NCBI GenBank assembly: GCA_017881245.1
Contig: JADGRC010000362.1
Location: forward strand, 1-40,743
Length of the DNA: 40,743 bases
DNA from: Pseudomonadota bacterium
GTDB taxonomy: Bacteria > Myxococcota_A > Polyangia > Fen-1088
Direction of reading: 5' to 3'
Positions 9,139 to 17,531 of the stretch are shown here, one piece after another (position 1 is the first letter of the stretch; the number at the start of each line of letters is the position of its first letter). The position numbers and the translations under genes are program-made. Below the pieces are notes generated by a model, which searched no databases, had not been told where the DNA came from, and saw nothing but the letters and a program-made list of their open reading frames with translations.

Positions 9139-9184
9139 AATACTTTATATAAAAATCGTGTTTTTTATTACTATAAATATATAA
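9139..9184. promoter_or_regulatory. Strongly AT-rich intergenic segment
   Basis: Only 5 of 46 bases are G or C, in an otherwise very GC-rich window. It lies between two minus-strand genes: downstream of the barrel gene at 9221 and 28 bases upstream of the lipoprotein start at 9111. It contains several TATAAA/TATATA-like strings on both strands. It probably acts as promoter or protein-binding DNA for the lipoprotein gene. Confidence 0.5.
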
Positions 9185-9220
9185 GGACAAGTCTTGACGG
9201 GCGGCGAATCCCCCTGTCTA

Positions 9221-10096
9221 CTAGAAGACCAGCGCGAGGCCGCCGAACGCCTCGAGCTGCGTGTCGGACACGGTCACCGTTCCCGCCCGACCCTGGCCGG
9301 CGAACATACGGCGCGCGCCCACACGAATCCGAAGGTCACCGGCGTCCCGGCCGGACGTCAGCGGCAGATCGAAATGGAGGCCCAGTACCGGCCCTACGCG
9401 GGTAACGGATGGCGGACCCACGCTGGCGGTTTCCAGCGCCACGCCAAGGTTGAAGGTGACCGCCCGTCCGACGCGGTTCAGCCACAGGGTCGTCCTTGAG
9501 CCCGTGGACGCGAAGGGACGAAAAGCGAGCAACACATCGATCGCCTGCCGATCGACGGCCATGTCCGAGAGAACAACCGAGCCGGGCGTCGTCGGCACGG
9601 ACTTTTCGTGGTAACGGCCAGCGGCCTGGTTGGAAAACAATCTGCCTTCGAACCCCAGCAAACCGTCGCCAACGCCGACCTCCACCTGGAATGCGGGAAT
9701 CGCGACGGTTCGTCCCCCGACGAGGCCGCTCCGATCACGCGACACGCCCATTCCGATGGCGACCTCGAAGCGAGGTCGTCGCGGGCCCGATGGGGCAACG
9801 ACATCGATCCGCGCCAGCGTCTCCGTCTCGACAGTGGGCGGTGGCGCGATGGCGGGAGTCTCGACCGGCAGCGCGGAAGCAGGCGCCAGGGGATTGGCCA
9901 AATCCGGTACGGACGCAGGCCCGGCTGGCGCTTCCGGCTCGCCGACCGGCGCCTTCGGCTCGCCGACCGGCGCCTCCGGCCGGATAATGTCCGTGTCAGA
10001 TGCCTGTCCACGAGCCGCGACGGCGATGAATGTGCAGAACAGGCAATGCCCAATCCCCACGATCGCCGCCTTCGGTCTGCGAAGCCGGGAGTTCAC
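9221..10096 (-). CDS. Small outer-membrane beta-barrel protein with a Pro-rich linker
   Basis: 291 residues from a GTG start, with an N-terminal signal peptide ending near AVAARGQA. A linker rich in Pro, Ala, Glu and Val follows (repeats of APVGEPK/E) to about residue 95. The rest has the alternating pattern of membrane strands (FEVAIGMGVSRDRSG, PAFQVEVGVGDGLLGFEGRL, AVTFNLGVALETASV, LRIRVGARRMF). It ends in Phe (GGLALVF), the usual outer-membrane assembly signal. Function unknown. The start is divergent from a zinc-ribbon membrane protein gene across about 96 bases. Confidence 0.7.
   Translation of the reverse strand: MNSRLRRPKAAIVGIGHCLFCTFIAVAARGQASDTDIIRPEAPVGEPKAPVGEPEAPAGPASVPDLANPLAPASALPVETPAIAPPPTVETETLARIDVVAPSGPRRPRFEVAIGMGVSRDRSGLVGGRTVAIPAFQVEVGVGDGLLGFEGRLFSNQAAGRYHEKSVPTTPGSVVLSDMAVDRQAIDVLLAFRPFASTGSRTTLWLNRVGRAVTFNLGVALETASVGPPSVTRVGPVLGLHFDLPLTSGRDAGDLRIRVGARRMFAGQGRAGTVTVSDTQLEAFGGLALVF
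9931..9972. repeat. 21-bp tandem repeat in the linker of the barrel protein
   Basis: Two near-identical 21-bp units (core GGCTCGCCGACCGGCG) lie at 9931-9951 and 9952-9972. They encode two 7-residue APVGEPK/E units. In-frame gain or loss of units would change linker length without breaking the gene. Confidence 0.8.
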
Positions 10097-10192
10097 GCGC
10101 CACTTTTAACATCCCCCGGGGGGCGGGGCGCGAGATATGCTGTCACCTTCCAGATTCGTTCCATCCAGGGACATTTGGGGAGGGAGGTCGAA

Positions 10193-11272
10193 TTGGCCGA
10201 CATAGTCTGCATCCATTGTAACGAGTCGCATCCGGCATCAACGGCGTTTTGCCCCAACACGGGCGGGGCACTTCAACAACGTCCCGCTTCACCGGTCGGC
10301 CCTGGCGCCGCACCACCCGTTTCCCCGCCGACGCCGGCGGGGGCAACCCCGAGTGGCTCGCCTCGCGGCGCCACGGGAAAGAGCTTGCCGTCCTGGGTGA
10401 CGGACCCTCAGACTGCCACGCCTGACGGCGATCTGCCCGGGGATGTGTCCGAAAAGGGGGTGTTGGACCTGCTTGCGCGGGCGCTCGATCTTTACAAAGA
10501 ACACGCCAAGGTGTTTCTGACGGTCGCCGCGGTGGTGTTCATCCCCGGAGCGCTGGCTCACGCCTGTGCCCGTGCCGCCATCCTGGCCCCGACCGTCGCG
10601 TTGGCGGTGGCGGTTGACCCCGCCACGCACCTCCCGATCGCCGCGCCTTTCGCCACCACGTCCGTCGTGGCCGGCTTCACGGTGGTCTTGCTTGGACTCT
10701 TGGCTGCGGCCGTCACGGGGTTGTTCCTGCATGGCATCGTGGTCCCGTTGACCCACGGCGCACTGGCGTTGGCAGCCGCTGATCGAATTGCCGGTGGCAA
10801 CGCCGGATGGCGCGAGATCTGGGCCTGGTTGTTCAAACGCCTGGGCACGGTGTTGTCTGCCGTAATCCCAGCCGCCCTGTTGACTGGCGTGGGCTTCTTC
10901 TTTCTCATAGTGCCGGGGCTGGTGCTGGCGTTCTTTTTCGCGTTCGTCCCGACCATCGCGCTTTTCGAAGGCATCGGAGGAACCGCCGCGCTTCGCCGCA
11001 GCTACCAACTGGTCAAGTCGGACTGGCTGCGGATGTTGCTGGTCTTGATCGTCTTTGGACTGATTTCCGCCGTGGCGCAGTTCCTGGCCGGAGTGATCCC
11101 AGCCGGTCTGTTTCTTTCCCGCTTGTTACAGGATGCTCTGACGTTGCTTGCCATGCCGATTCCGGTCTTGGGATCCGTCTTGCTTTATTTTGACGTTCGT
11201 CGAAAACACGATCCGGACGGATTCAGCGATCAGAAACTGGCGGACGAGATGCAGGCCCTGCGGAACGGCTGA
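10193..11272 (+). CDS. Zinc-ribbon membrane protein of unknown function
   Basis: 359 residues. The start is a TTG preceded by a strong ribosome site (GGGAGGGAGG ending 5 bases upstream), which decides it over upstream in-frame codons. A zinc ribbon with only three obvious Cys (CIHCNESHPASTAFCPNTGG) is followed by a Pro/Ala/Gly-rich linker. Then come about six hydrophobic segments with a GVGFFFLIVPGLVLAFFFAF stretch and a cytoplasmic RRSYQLVKSDWLRMLL motif. The membrane part resembles the membrane domain found with some glycerophosphodiester phosphodiesterases and related uncharacterised proteins. No enzymatic residues are evident. CPxTG-type ribbons fused to membrane domains are, in my knowledge, common in myxobacteria. 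Confidence 0.75.
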   Translation: MADIVCIHCNESHPASTAFCPNTGGALQQRPASPVGPGAAPPVSPPTPAGATPSGSPRGATGKSLPSWVTDPQTATPDGDLPGDVSEKGVLDLLARALDLYKEHAKVFLTVAAVVFIPGALAHACARAAILAPTVALAVAVDPATHLPIAAPFATTSVVAGFTVVLLGLLAAAVTGLFLHGIVVPLTHGALALAAADRIAGGNAGWREIWAWLFKRLGTVLSAVIPAALLTGVGFFFLIVPGLVLAFFFAFVPTIALFEGIGGTAALRRSYQLVKSDWLRMLLVLIVFGLISAVAQFLAGVIPAGLFLSRLLQDALTLLAMPIPVLGSVLLYFDVRRKHDPDGFSDQKLADEMQALRNG

Positions 11273-11309
11273 GCCTTTCTGGCCACCCTGGATGAGCGGT
11301 CGCGCGAGA

Positions 11310-11339
11310 CACCCTGTTCCGGATCCCGCAGGCAGGGTG
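11310..11339. terminator. Inverted repeat between convergent genes
   Basis: CACCCTG (11310-11316) pairs with CAGGGTG (11333-11339) around a 16-base loop. It lies in the 126-base gap between two converging genes. No T-tract is present, so termination is only a guess. Confidence 0.35.
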
Positions 11340-11398
11340 GACGGCGTATGGCGTGATCTTGGATCGCTTAGAGCGGGACGATTCTCGAAGGTCGTAGA

Positions 11399-13246
11399 TC
11401 AGGGTGGACAGATCACGTTCGGAAGAGCGCAGCTGTCTCCAGACGGCACCGTGACCGCGTAGCTGCAAACCACATCCATCCCACGCCAGGTCACTCCGAA
11501 AGCGGAGCCCGAGAGATAGTGCTCGCATCTATCGAGGGCATCGTCGCAGGGGCCGAGATCCATCGGCCCGAGTCGGGCGGCCTCGTACTTCGAAGTCGGC
11601 GAGACGGCACGGAATCGCGCAGCGTCCAGCGTCCGCCCATCAAGTTTCAAGGGGTGACCGATCTCCTTGAGTACGATGACCTCGTGATCGAAGCCGGGTG
11701 GCAAAGTGAAGGGGAACTCTCCACCGGAAAGCCGCCCATCGATCCCCCACGACAAACTCGGTTCGCAATCGAGCCACTGGGCCAGCAGGATGGCTCCAGG
11801 AGCGGCGGTCGCGACGAAGTCCGCCGGAATGGTCGAGCGGGGAACGCCATCGACGGAGATGATGTCTCCGCGGGTCCAGAACGATTGGGACTGCGCAGCA
11901 CCCAGGCTGAACTTGAGATCCGTGGGCAGATTGGGACCGTCGACGGAAACCCCCACGGCCGGAGATATCGTCACCACGGTGTCCTCGGCCGCGATCACCC
12001 GCCAATGACCCACGCCCTGTCCGAAAAAAGGGTCACACCCGATCTGCGGTGAAAGGCGGGCGCCGACATACGCCAGGCCCCAACTGGCCGTGGGGGGCAG
12101 TTGCTCGACGACCAGATCGCCCCCGTTGGCTCCAGTCGAAGCGTAGCCATACGACGTGAAGACGTTTCCCGAAAAGACCGCGATGGGAAAATCGGCCGTG
12201 ACCCGGCTGCCGGTCAAGTCGCCGCCGGGTGTAGTCGAAAAAATCTGCAACACGTCGCCCTCTTGCATGGGCGGAACATCGTAGGAAAGAGGCGGCGAAT
12301 CGACGATCCCCCCCTCGGAGACCATCGCGGGCGCCGTCAAAGCCAGATGCACGTTTGTATTGGCCACCGTTGCGATCACCGTGATGGTCGCGGCACCGCC
12401 ACGGCTTCCCGGTGTCTCCAACACCGCCTCGCTGCCGTCGGCCGAGGACGTCAGGGCGAGGTAGTCAAATCCGATGGCCTGCGCGGGACGCAACACGGTT
12501 CCCCCGGAGCTGCGTGATTTTCGATCGGCGTCGTCGCTCACAATCTGAACGGCCGTCACCGGACCTTCCGTGTCGACGCGGTAAGCGCCCCCCACGGTCA
12601 CCCCGACATCCAAGACAGGACGTGCGATCTCAATGCGTGTTCCGCCGAGCACGTTGATGACGTCCGCCTGTGTTGTCACCCAGGCTCCGTCGCTGTCGCG
12701 CACCTCGATTCTCGCCCGCACGGGGACGGCGTCCGCGTTGCTGAGGAGCACCATCAGGCTTCGACCGTCGTCGTAGTCGACGTTGTCCATCTGAACACCG
12801 TAGAAGCGACATCCGCGCACGCCGTCATTGCGCTCGGTCATCGCGCACGCGGCCGTCGTGCAGCGCCCAAGGCTGCAGGCATCCGGGCACGACTCCACCA
12901 AGACTCCCGGCTGATGGTCGACACAGGAGTGAACGTCCACGCCCACGCACACGGTGCCAGAGGTCTCGCAACCTGGCATCTTCAGGCTGATCACCTTTCC
13001 GTCGTCGGGCCGTCCGCTCGGAACGTCCCCTGCCGCATCCACGACCGACGCTCCCGAATTGCTGCCTCCGCAGGCCGAACCCAGGGCCTGCAACGCCAGT
13101 GTGAAGAAAACCGCAACCTCGAGCGCGCGGACATCCCGTCCCGGCCTACCAACCTGTCGGACCCGGCTCCGGGAAGCCAACGGCCCACATGGTTGCGCAC
13201 ATGCGGAAACATCGGTGGCTTCACACCATTGATGCGTTCGTCCCAT
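11399..13246 (-). CDS. IgGFc-binding-type surface lipoprotein
   Basis: About 615 residues from the ATG at 13246, though the start is uncertain because the hydrophobic signal (VAVFFTLALQALGSACGG, Cys of the lipobox) lies about 60 residues in. A TTG at 13180 would put it nearer the N-terminus. The next part is Cys-rich (GCETSGTVCVGVDVHSC, SCPDACSLGRCTTAAC). The long remaining beta-rich region, with motifs such as DYLALTSSADGSEAVLE, GDVLQIFSTTPGGDLTGSRV and LPPTASWGLAYVGARLS, fits the IgGFc-binding N-terminal domain. That family occurs in mucin-like animal proteins and in many myxobacterial surface proteins. Likely role is adhesion or surface recognition. It is divergent from the gliding operon, so the two may share a promoter region. 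Confidence 0.75.
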   Translation of the reverse strand: MGRTHQWCEATDVSACAQPCGPLASRSRVRQVGRPGRDVRALEVAVFFTLALQALGSACGGSNSGASVVDAAGDVPSGRPDDGKVISLKMPGCETSGTVCVGVDVHSCVDHQPGVLVESCPDACSLGRCTTAACAMTERNDGVRGCRFYGVQMDNVDYDDGRSLMVLLSNADAVPVRARIEVRDSDGAWVTTQADVINVLGGTRIEIARPVLDVGVTVGGAYRVDTEGPVTAVQIVSDDADRKSRSSGGTVLRPAQAIGFDYLALTSSADGSEAVLETPGSRGGAATITVIATVANTNVHLALTAPAMVSEGGIVDSPPLSYDVPPMQEGDVLQIFSTTPGGDLTGSRVTADFPIAVFSGNVFTSYGYASTGANGGDLVVEQLPPTASWGLAYVGARLSPQIGCDPFFGQGVGHWRVIAAEDTVVTISPAVGVSVDGPNLPTDLKFSLGAAQSQSFWTRGDIISVDGVPRSTIPADFVATAAPGAILLAQWLDCEPSLSWGIDGRLSGGEFPFTLPPGFDHEVIVLKEIGHPLKLDGRTLDAARFRAVSPTSKYEAARLGPMDLGPCDDALDRCEHYLSGSAFGVTWRGMDVVCSYAVTVPSGDSCALPNVICPP

Positions 13247-13400
13247 TAAGACCCACACGGCAATCCCATCTTTTGGATGCCACGAACCAAGCACGGCAAG
13301 CACAGCAAGCACAGATCAAAGGACAACATCACGGACAACAGAAGAAGATACGCGTTTTCAAGCCGGCACCGAAAAAATGTGATGGCGCACCTTGCCAACC
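13247..13400. promoter_or_regulatory. Divergent control region between the surface lipoprotein and the gliding operon
   Basis: The 154-base gap holds three 9-bp direct repeats (AAGCACGGC, AAGCACAGC, AAGCACAGA at 13289-13315). Two copies of GGACAACA follow at 13321-13328 and 13333-13340, 12 bases apart. Spacing near one helical turn suggests a regulator-binding site. I cannot assign -10 or -35 boxes with confidence. Confidence 0.4.
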
Positions 13401-14192
13401 ATGATTGAGCGGAGCTACCGTAATGCGTTGCCACGTCTGACGATCGTTGTTGTTGTGGGTCTGACGCTCGCCTCGCGCGTGGTGGCGTTCGCTGTACAGC
13501 CCATCGAGCAACCATTCTCCGACAGCGAAGACGCAGACATCGCCGCCGATGACGCGCGCGAACAAGACCAGGGTGGCGACGATGAGGATCCCGCCAGCTC
13601 GTTGCACGCATTGTCGTGTCTCGAGGGCGAGGGCGGCAATGAGCAAGACGGCGCGCGGCGAGGCGTACAGAAACGGGACTTCATAAAGAAGCGCCGTCTT
13701 GAGGTAGCGGCGCTCGGTGGGTACTACGCCTCCGACGCGTTGTCTTCCACATACCTATATGGCGCAGCGCTTTCGTTTTTTCTATCGGAGGATTTCGGAC
13801 TGGAATTCTTGGTCACGCGCAATCCCGTGATGTTCCGCCTAGAGGAAGCCTTCAACTCGTTCGATCGAGAGCGGCACTTTCAGTCCGGCGTCGCCTGGAA
13901 TGCGCTCGGAGCCATGCTGTGGGCACCCGTCCACGCCAAGCTGCGCTGGAGCGAACGGCACATCACGCACGCCGATCTATTACTGGTCGCCGGTGCCGGC
14001 GAAACCGCGCACGAATCGGTTCAAGGTCTGACGTTCCAGGTTGGCGCGGGAATCAAATTGTATCTGGCGCGGTATGTGTCGTTGCGGTTCGACGTGCGGG
14101 ACCTGATGGTGCCGCAGGAGGTCCTGAGCCGTGGTCGCACGACGCACAACCTGGTGACGATGTTTGGCCTTTGCGCCTGGGTGCCGGGATGA
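13401..14192 (+). CDS. Outer-membrane beta-barrel of the gliding complex (GltA/GltB type), first copy
   Basis: 263 residues with a signal peptide ending near VVAFA. A charged region (about 40-90) precedes FIKKRRLEVAALGGYYASDA, the start of a myxobacterial-type outer-membrane barrel. Further strands include LYGAALSFFLSEDFGLEFLV and LYLARYVSLRFDVRDL. In Myxococcus xanthus, GltA and GltB are paired outer-membrane barrels of the gliding machine, connecting periplasmic Glt proteins to the cell surface. Assignment rests on family features and on the following gltC-G order; which paralogue is A or B cannot be decided by eye. I chose ATG 13401 over TTG 13392; neither has a clear ribosome site. It is the first gene of the operon and its stop overlaps the next start (ATGA). 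Confidence 0.75.
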   Translation: MIERSYRNALPRLTIVVVVGLTLASRVVAFAVQPIEQPFSDSEDADIAADDAREQDQGGDDEDPASSLHALSCLEGEGGNEQDGARRGVQKRDFIKKRRLEVAALGGYYASDALSSTYLYGAALSFFLSEDFGLEFLVTRNPVMFRLEEAFNSFDRERHFQSGVAWNALGAMLWAPVHAKLRWSERHITHADLLLVAGAGETAHESVQGLTFQVGAGIKLYLARYVSLRFDVRDLMVPQEVLSRGRTTHNLVTMFGLCAWVPG

Positions 14193-15004
14193 CCGATCGG
14201 AACGCGGGACGCACCACGCGCGGAGCGTTGCTCGCGACGATCATGACCTGCGCGATGGCCGTGACGACTCCTGGGATCGCATTCGGGGAGTCAAACCGTG
14301 CGGCTGCCAAGACCGACGACGATCGTACGCACGAGCTCGGGCGGGTCGAGGAGCGAGCGTCGACCTCCACCGCCGAGGTCGACGGCGCCGGTGAACTGCC
14401 TAACACCGACGCCGACGCGTGTATCGACGAGAACGTCAGGGCCGACCTGTTCGCCAAGCGCAAACGACGCGATGTTCGGGAGCGCCTGTTTCAGCAAACG
14501 AACCGACACGAGCTGACCGTACAAGGAGGTTATTACGCGTCGGACCTATTCGACGGCACGTACATTGTGGGCGGCGCCTATGCGTATCACATGACCGAGG
14601 ACTTCGCCGTCGAGGCGTCGGGCGCATGGACGCGCATCGCCTCGTCGGGTGGACCCGAGTTGGAACGAGCCTTCAGTCTGCTTGGAGACAAGAATCGCCG
14701 CTCGCTGCTCTTCGACGCCGACCTGGTGTGGGATCCGGCGCACGGCAAGTTGCGTCTGGGCGGCGCAATCCAGCACTTCGACCTGTACGCCGCCGCTGGC
14801 GCCGGCGTGGTCGATTCCGTGTTGTCCAACGACATCGCCGGAAATGTAGCCCTGGGGCTCAAGTTTTTCATCGGGCGCGCGATTGCCGTACGGATCGATC
14901 TTCGCGATCACGTGTACCGACAGCAACTTCTCATACGCAAGGAATGGGTGAATGACGTGACCGCCATGATTGGCCTAGGAGTCTTTCTGCCGGTGAGGGA
15001 ATAG
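14189..15004 (+). CDS. Outer-membrane beta-barrel of the gliding complex (GltA/GltB type), second copy
   Basis: 271 residues; the ATG overlaps the previous stop (ATGA). The signal peptide ends near GIAFGES. A charged stretch precedes ELTVQGGYYASDLFDGTYIV, clearly paralogous to GGYYASDALSSTY in the gene before. Both continue with a TEDF/SEDF motif and end in a strand containing DLRDHVY or DVRDLMV. The two barrels therefore probably arose by duplication and may act as a pair, as GltA and GltB do in the known complex. The stop overlaps the next GTG start by one base, so translation is coupled through this part of the operon. Confidence 0.75.
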   Translation: MTDRNAGRTTRGALLATIMTCAMAVTTPGIAFGESNRAAAKTDDDRTHELGRVEERASTSTAEVDGAGELPNTDADACIDENVRADLFAKRKRRDVRERLFQQTNRHELTVQGGYYASDLFDGTYIVGGAYAYHMTEDFAVEASGAWTRIASSGGPELERAFSLLGDKNRRSLLFDADLVWDPAHGKLRLGGAIQHFDLYAAAGAGVVDSVLSNDIAGNVALGLKFFIGRAIAVRIDLRDHVYRQQLLIRKEWVNDVTAMIGLGVFLPVRE

Positions 15005-15732
15005 TGACTGGCCGGGATTTGCGCTCGCTCCGGGCGACCCGTGCCCTCGTCGGCGTGGTTGCGCTGGTCACGTTGTGCGACGAGCGCTTGGGCATCGCCT
15101 CTCCCCCTTCGTCTGCCCAGGGCGCTCGCCCAGTGGGATCCCCGACGGACCGCGCGGAAACCCGAGCGGCGGCGCCACCCGAACCGGCCGGCAAGGCCGA
15201 TAGAGTCGACAAGACGGAGCACCAGGAGCCGCCTGGCAGCTCCCGCGCGGGGATGGTTCCTGATTTGGCGAAGTTGCGCGCGGAATACGATCGCATCCGC
15301 GAGGAGCTGTTCAGGGCCCGGGTGCGCAGTCAGAAAGCCGCCGAGGGTGTCTATCCCTCCAAGCTGGACGCTCGTTTGCGCTGGAAAGGCGGACCAGACT
15401 TCGTCATCCGTAAGGCGCGGTTCCTTCTCGACGGAGCGGAGCTGTGGGATTCGGCCGACCGCGCGCAGACCGACGACTTGATCGAAGTGGCCGAACGAAA
15501 CGTGAAGCCAGGCCCTCACGCCCTGACGGTCCGCTTGGAGATCCACCCCAAGACGGAAACCAAGGGCGGCACCAAGACCGGCGCCGACACACTCGGATAC
15601 ACGTCGGAGCACACGTTCGCGATCGTCGTGGCGCCGACCGGTCGTACACACCTCAGGCTGACCGGCGACGAGGACGGCGATCCACCCAACTACGAAGCCG
15701 CACTACAACTGGAGATCGAGACGGAGAAATGA
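15004..15732 (+). CDS. Small periplasmic protein of the gliding operon (gltK position)
   Basis: 242 residues from a GTG that overlaps the previous TAG by one base. An N-terminal hydrophobic stretch (ALVGVVALVTLC) acts as a signal. The Cys there lacks a proper lipobox residue before it, so lipidation is doubtful. After a disordered charged region comes a helix (DLAKLRAEYDRIREELFRAR) and then a beta domain (FVIRKARFLLDGAELW, HALTVRLEIHPKTETKG, HTFAIVVAPTGRTHLRL) that looks like an Ig-like fold. In Myxococcus the gltA/B/C group also includes a small gene, gltK. Position and size are compatible, but I cannot confirm homology by eye, so no symbol is given. Confidence 0.65.
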   Translation: MTGRDLRSLRATRALVGVVALVTLCDERLGIASPPSSAQGARPVGSPTDRAETRAAAPPEPAGKADRVDKTEHQEPPGSSRAGMVPDLAKLRAEYDRIREELFRARVRSQKAAEGVYPSKLDARLRWKGGPDFVIRKARFLLDGAELWDSADRAQTDDLIEVAERNVKPGPHALTVRLEIHPKTETKGGTKTGADTLGYTSEHTFAIVVAPTGRTHLRLTGDEDGDPPNYEAALQLEIETEK

Positions 15733-17531
15733 CGCCCGTTGTCCTGTTTTTGAGCTTGCTGGCGCAAGCCCAAGCTGAGGCCCCGGCAGGGGCCTCAGCG
15801 CCCGCGGAGCCCATCGCGCGGTACCTCGGAGATCTGGAAAAGGCAGGTGTGGTCGAGCAGCAGAGCGCGAGCCTGGATTCCCTGCGCGCCGCCCTGGTCG
15901 GCGCGGAGCAGGATCTCGCCACGGGCAACGTGCAGACGGCGACGACGCGTCTGTTTGGGTTGGTCGAATCGTCAACATACGCACGATTTAAGAACGACCC
16001 GGAATACCAGAACGCCGAGCTGACGTTGGGACGGGCACTGGTCAAGGGAGGCGCCTACGGCTCGGCGGAGCGCTATCTCGACCGCGTGCTTCGACGCGGA
16101 TCCAACACGCCGTTCTTCGCCACGGCCTACCGGGCGATGCTGGATATCGCGCTCGAAACGCACGACGAAGCCGCGATCCTGGCGCATCTGGATGAACTGG
16201 CGGGCGCCACTCGATTGCCCAAGGACAGCGCGAACGAACGGGCGTACTTGGCAGGCAAGGCTCTGTACAACTTGGGGCAATTTGCGGCGGCCGCGCGTGA
16301 GCTCTCGGCGATTGATCGTCAATCGCGGTTCTTCGCGTCTTCGTTGTATTTCCGCGGACTCGTCGATGCGCGCACGCGCCACTTCGCCAGCGCCCGCCGC
16401 AACCTGTGTGAGATCGTCGAGCAGGCTGACAGCGATCACTTCACCTTTTTCGTCGACGGCCGCTACTGGGCGATCAAGGACCTCGCGTTTCTCGCGCTGG
16501 GGCGCATCGCGCACGAGCAGGGCCGCTATGATGACGCCTATTACTTCTACTTCCGTGTTCCCGAGGATTCGGAACGCCTGCCCGACGCGCTGTTCGAGGC
16601 CGCGTGGTCGATGTTTCAAAAGGGAGAATACGAAGCGGCGCGCGCGTTCATCGAACAGTTCGACCACGCATTCCCCGATTCTCCCCTCGGCCCCGACGTG
16701 CTGCTCCTGCACGCGATGATCGATTTGAAATCGTGCCGATTCGATCGGGTTCGTTCGACGTTGGACGTGTTCGTGAACACCTACGCCCCTATCGAAACCG
16801 AAGTGGCGCGGCTGATCGCGGAACCGGAGCGCCGCCGCGCGCTCTATCGGCGCCTCCTCGGACGGCAACAGATCGGCCGCGCCCGCGATCCCATCGTCGA
16901 GCTCCTGAAGCTGGACGCACGGTTCTATCGTTACTTCGCCTACCTCACGTCGTTGGATCGAGAGGCTGGCTTGCTACCGCAGGAAATCGCCGTTTGGGAC
17001 GAGCTGACGGCCGCCCGCTCAGGAAATCGCGGAGCCACCGCCCGCGGGGCCCAGGCGACGGAAGCGGCCCAGTTGCTGGCGGATGCCCAAGCGTTGGCGG
17101 CCGAAAGCCGGAGCGAACCCGACCTGCATGACCAGGCCGCCGATCTGCTGGCCGCCGCCCACCAGGCCGCCCGACCGGTCAGTCTTCAAGGCCCATTCGC
17201 GGATGAGGCCGAGCGCCTGCAGGCCCTGTCGCAGCAAACGCGGCAACTCCGCGCACGCTTGGTCGACGCGACGAGTGCCATTGCTGAGGCGGCGCTTGTC
17301 GATCTGGACAAGCGATTGAAAGGTCTGCTGCGCCAAGCTCGCCTGACCCACATCGACGCGGTCATCGGCAAGAAGAAACGCCTGGAAATCGAGATCGCGA
17401 ATCTGGCCGAGGGGCGTTACCCCACTGAGATGCTCGGCCGTTTGGAAACCGAAGGTCTGATCGGCGACGACGAGGAGTACTGGCCCTACGAAGGTGAGTA
17501 TTGGGCAGATGAGTATGACCACTACCGATAG
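15729..17531 (+). CDS. gltC: Gliding-motility TPR protein GltC
   Basis: 600 residues; the ATG overlaps the previous stop (ATGA). A short signal peptide (MTPVVLFLSLLAQAQA) exports it to the periplasm. The body is helical with many TPR-like units (ALVKGGAYGSAERYLDRVLR, ALYNLGQFAAAARELSAI, GRIAHEQGRYDDAYYFYFRV, SMFQKGEYEAARAFIEQF). A Glu/Gln/Ala-rich helical region runs from about 430 to 560. The product ends in an aromatic acidic tail (GLIGDDEEYWPYEGEYWADE) that I associate with GltC-type proteins. GltC in Myxococcus interacts with the barrels GltA and GltB. The end overlaps the start of the next gene by 23 bases. Confidence 0.8.
   Translation: MTPVVLFLSLLAQAQAEAPAGASAPAEPIARYLGDLEKAGVVEQQSASLDSLRAALVGAEQDLATGNVQTATTRLFGLVESSTYARFKNDPEYQNAELTLGRALVKGGAYGSAERYLDRVLRRGSNTPFFATAYRAMLDIALETHDEAAILAHLDELAGATRLPKDSANERAYLAGKALYNLGQFAAAARELSAIDRQSRFFASSLYFRGLVDARTRHFASARRNLCEIVEQADSDHFTFFVDGRYWAIKDLAFLALGRIAHEQGRYDDAYYFYFRVPEDSERLPDALFEAAWSMFQKGEYEAARAFIEQFDHAFPDSPLGPDVLLLHAMIDLKSCRFDRVRSTLDVFVNTYAPIETEVARLIAEPERRRALYRRLLGRQQIGRARDPIVELLKLDARFYRYFAYLTSLDREAGLLPQEIAVWDELTAARSGNRGATARGAQATEAAQLLADAQALAAESRSEPDLHDQAADLLAAAHQAARPVSLQGPFADEAERLQALSQQTRQLRARLVDATSAIAEAALVDLDKRLKGLLRQARLTHIDAVIGKKKRLEIEIANLAEGRYPTEMLGRLETEGLIGDDEEYWPYEGEYWADEYDHYR

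Noticed and set aside
9139-9184. AT-rich island as an insertion-sequence end or replication origin
   Set aside because: No transposase, terminal inverted repeats, target duplications, DnaA boxes or origin-linked genes are visible; an intergenic regulatory segment is simpler.
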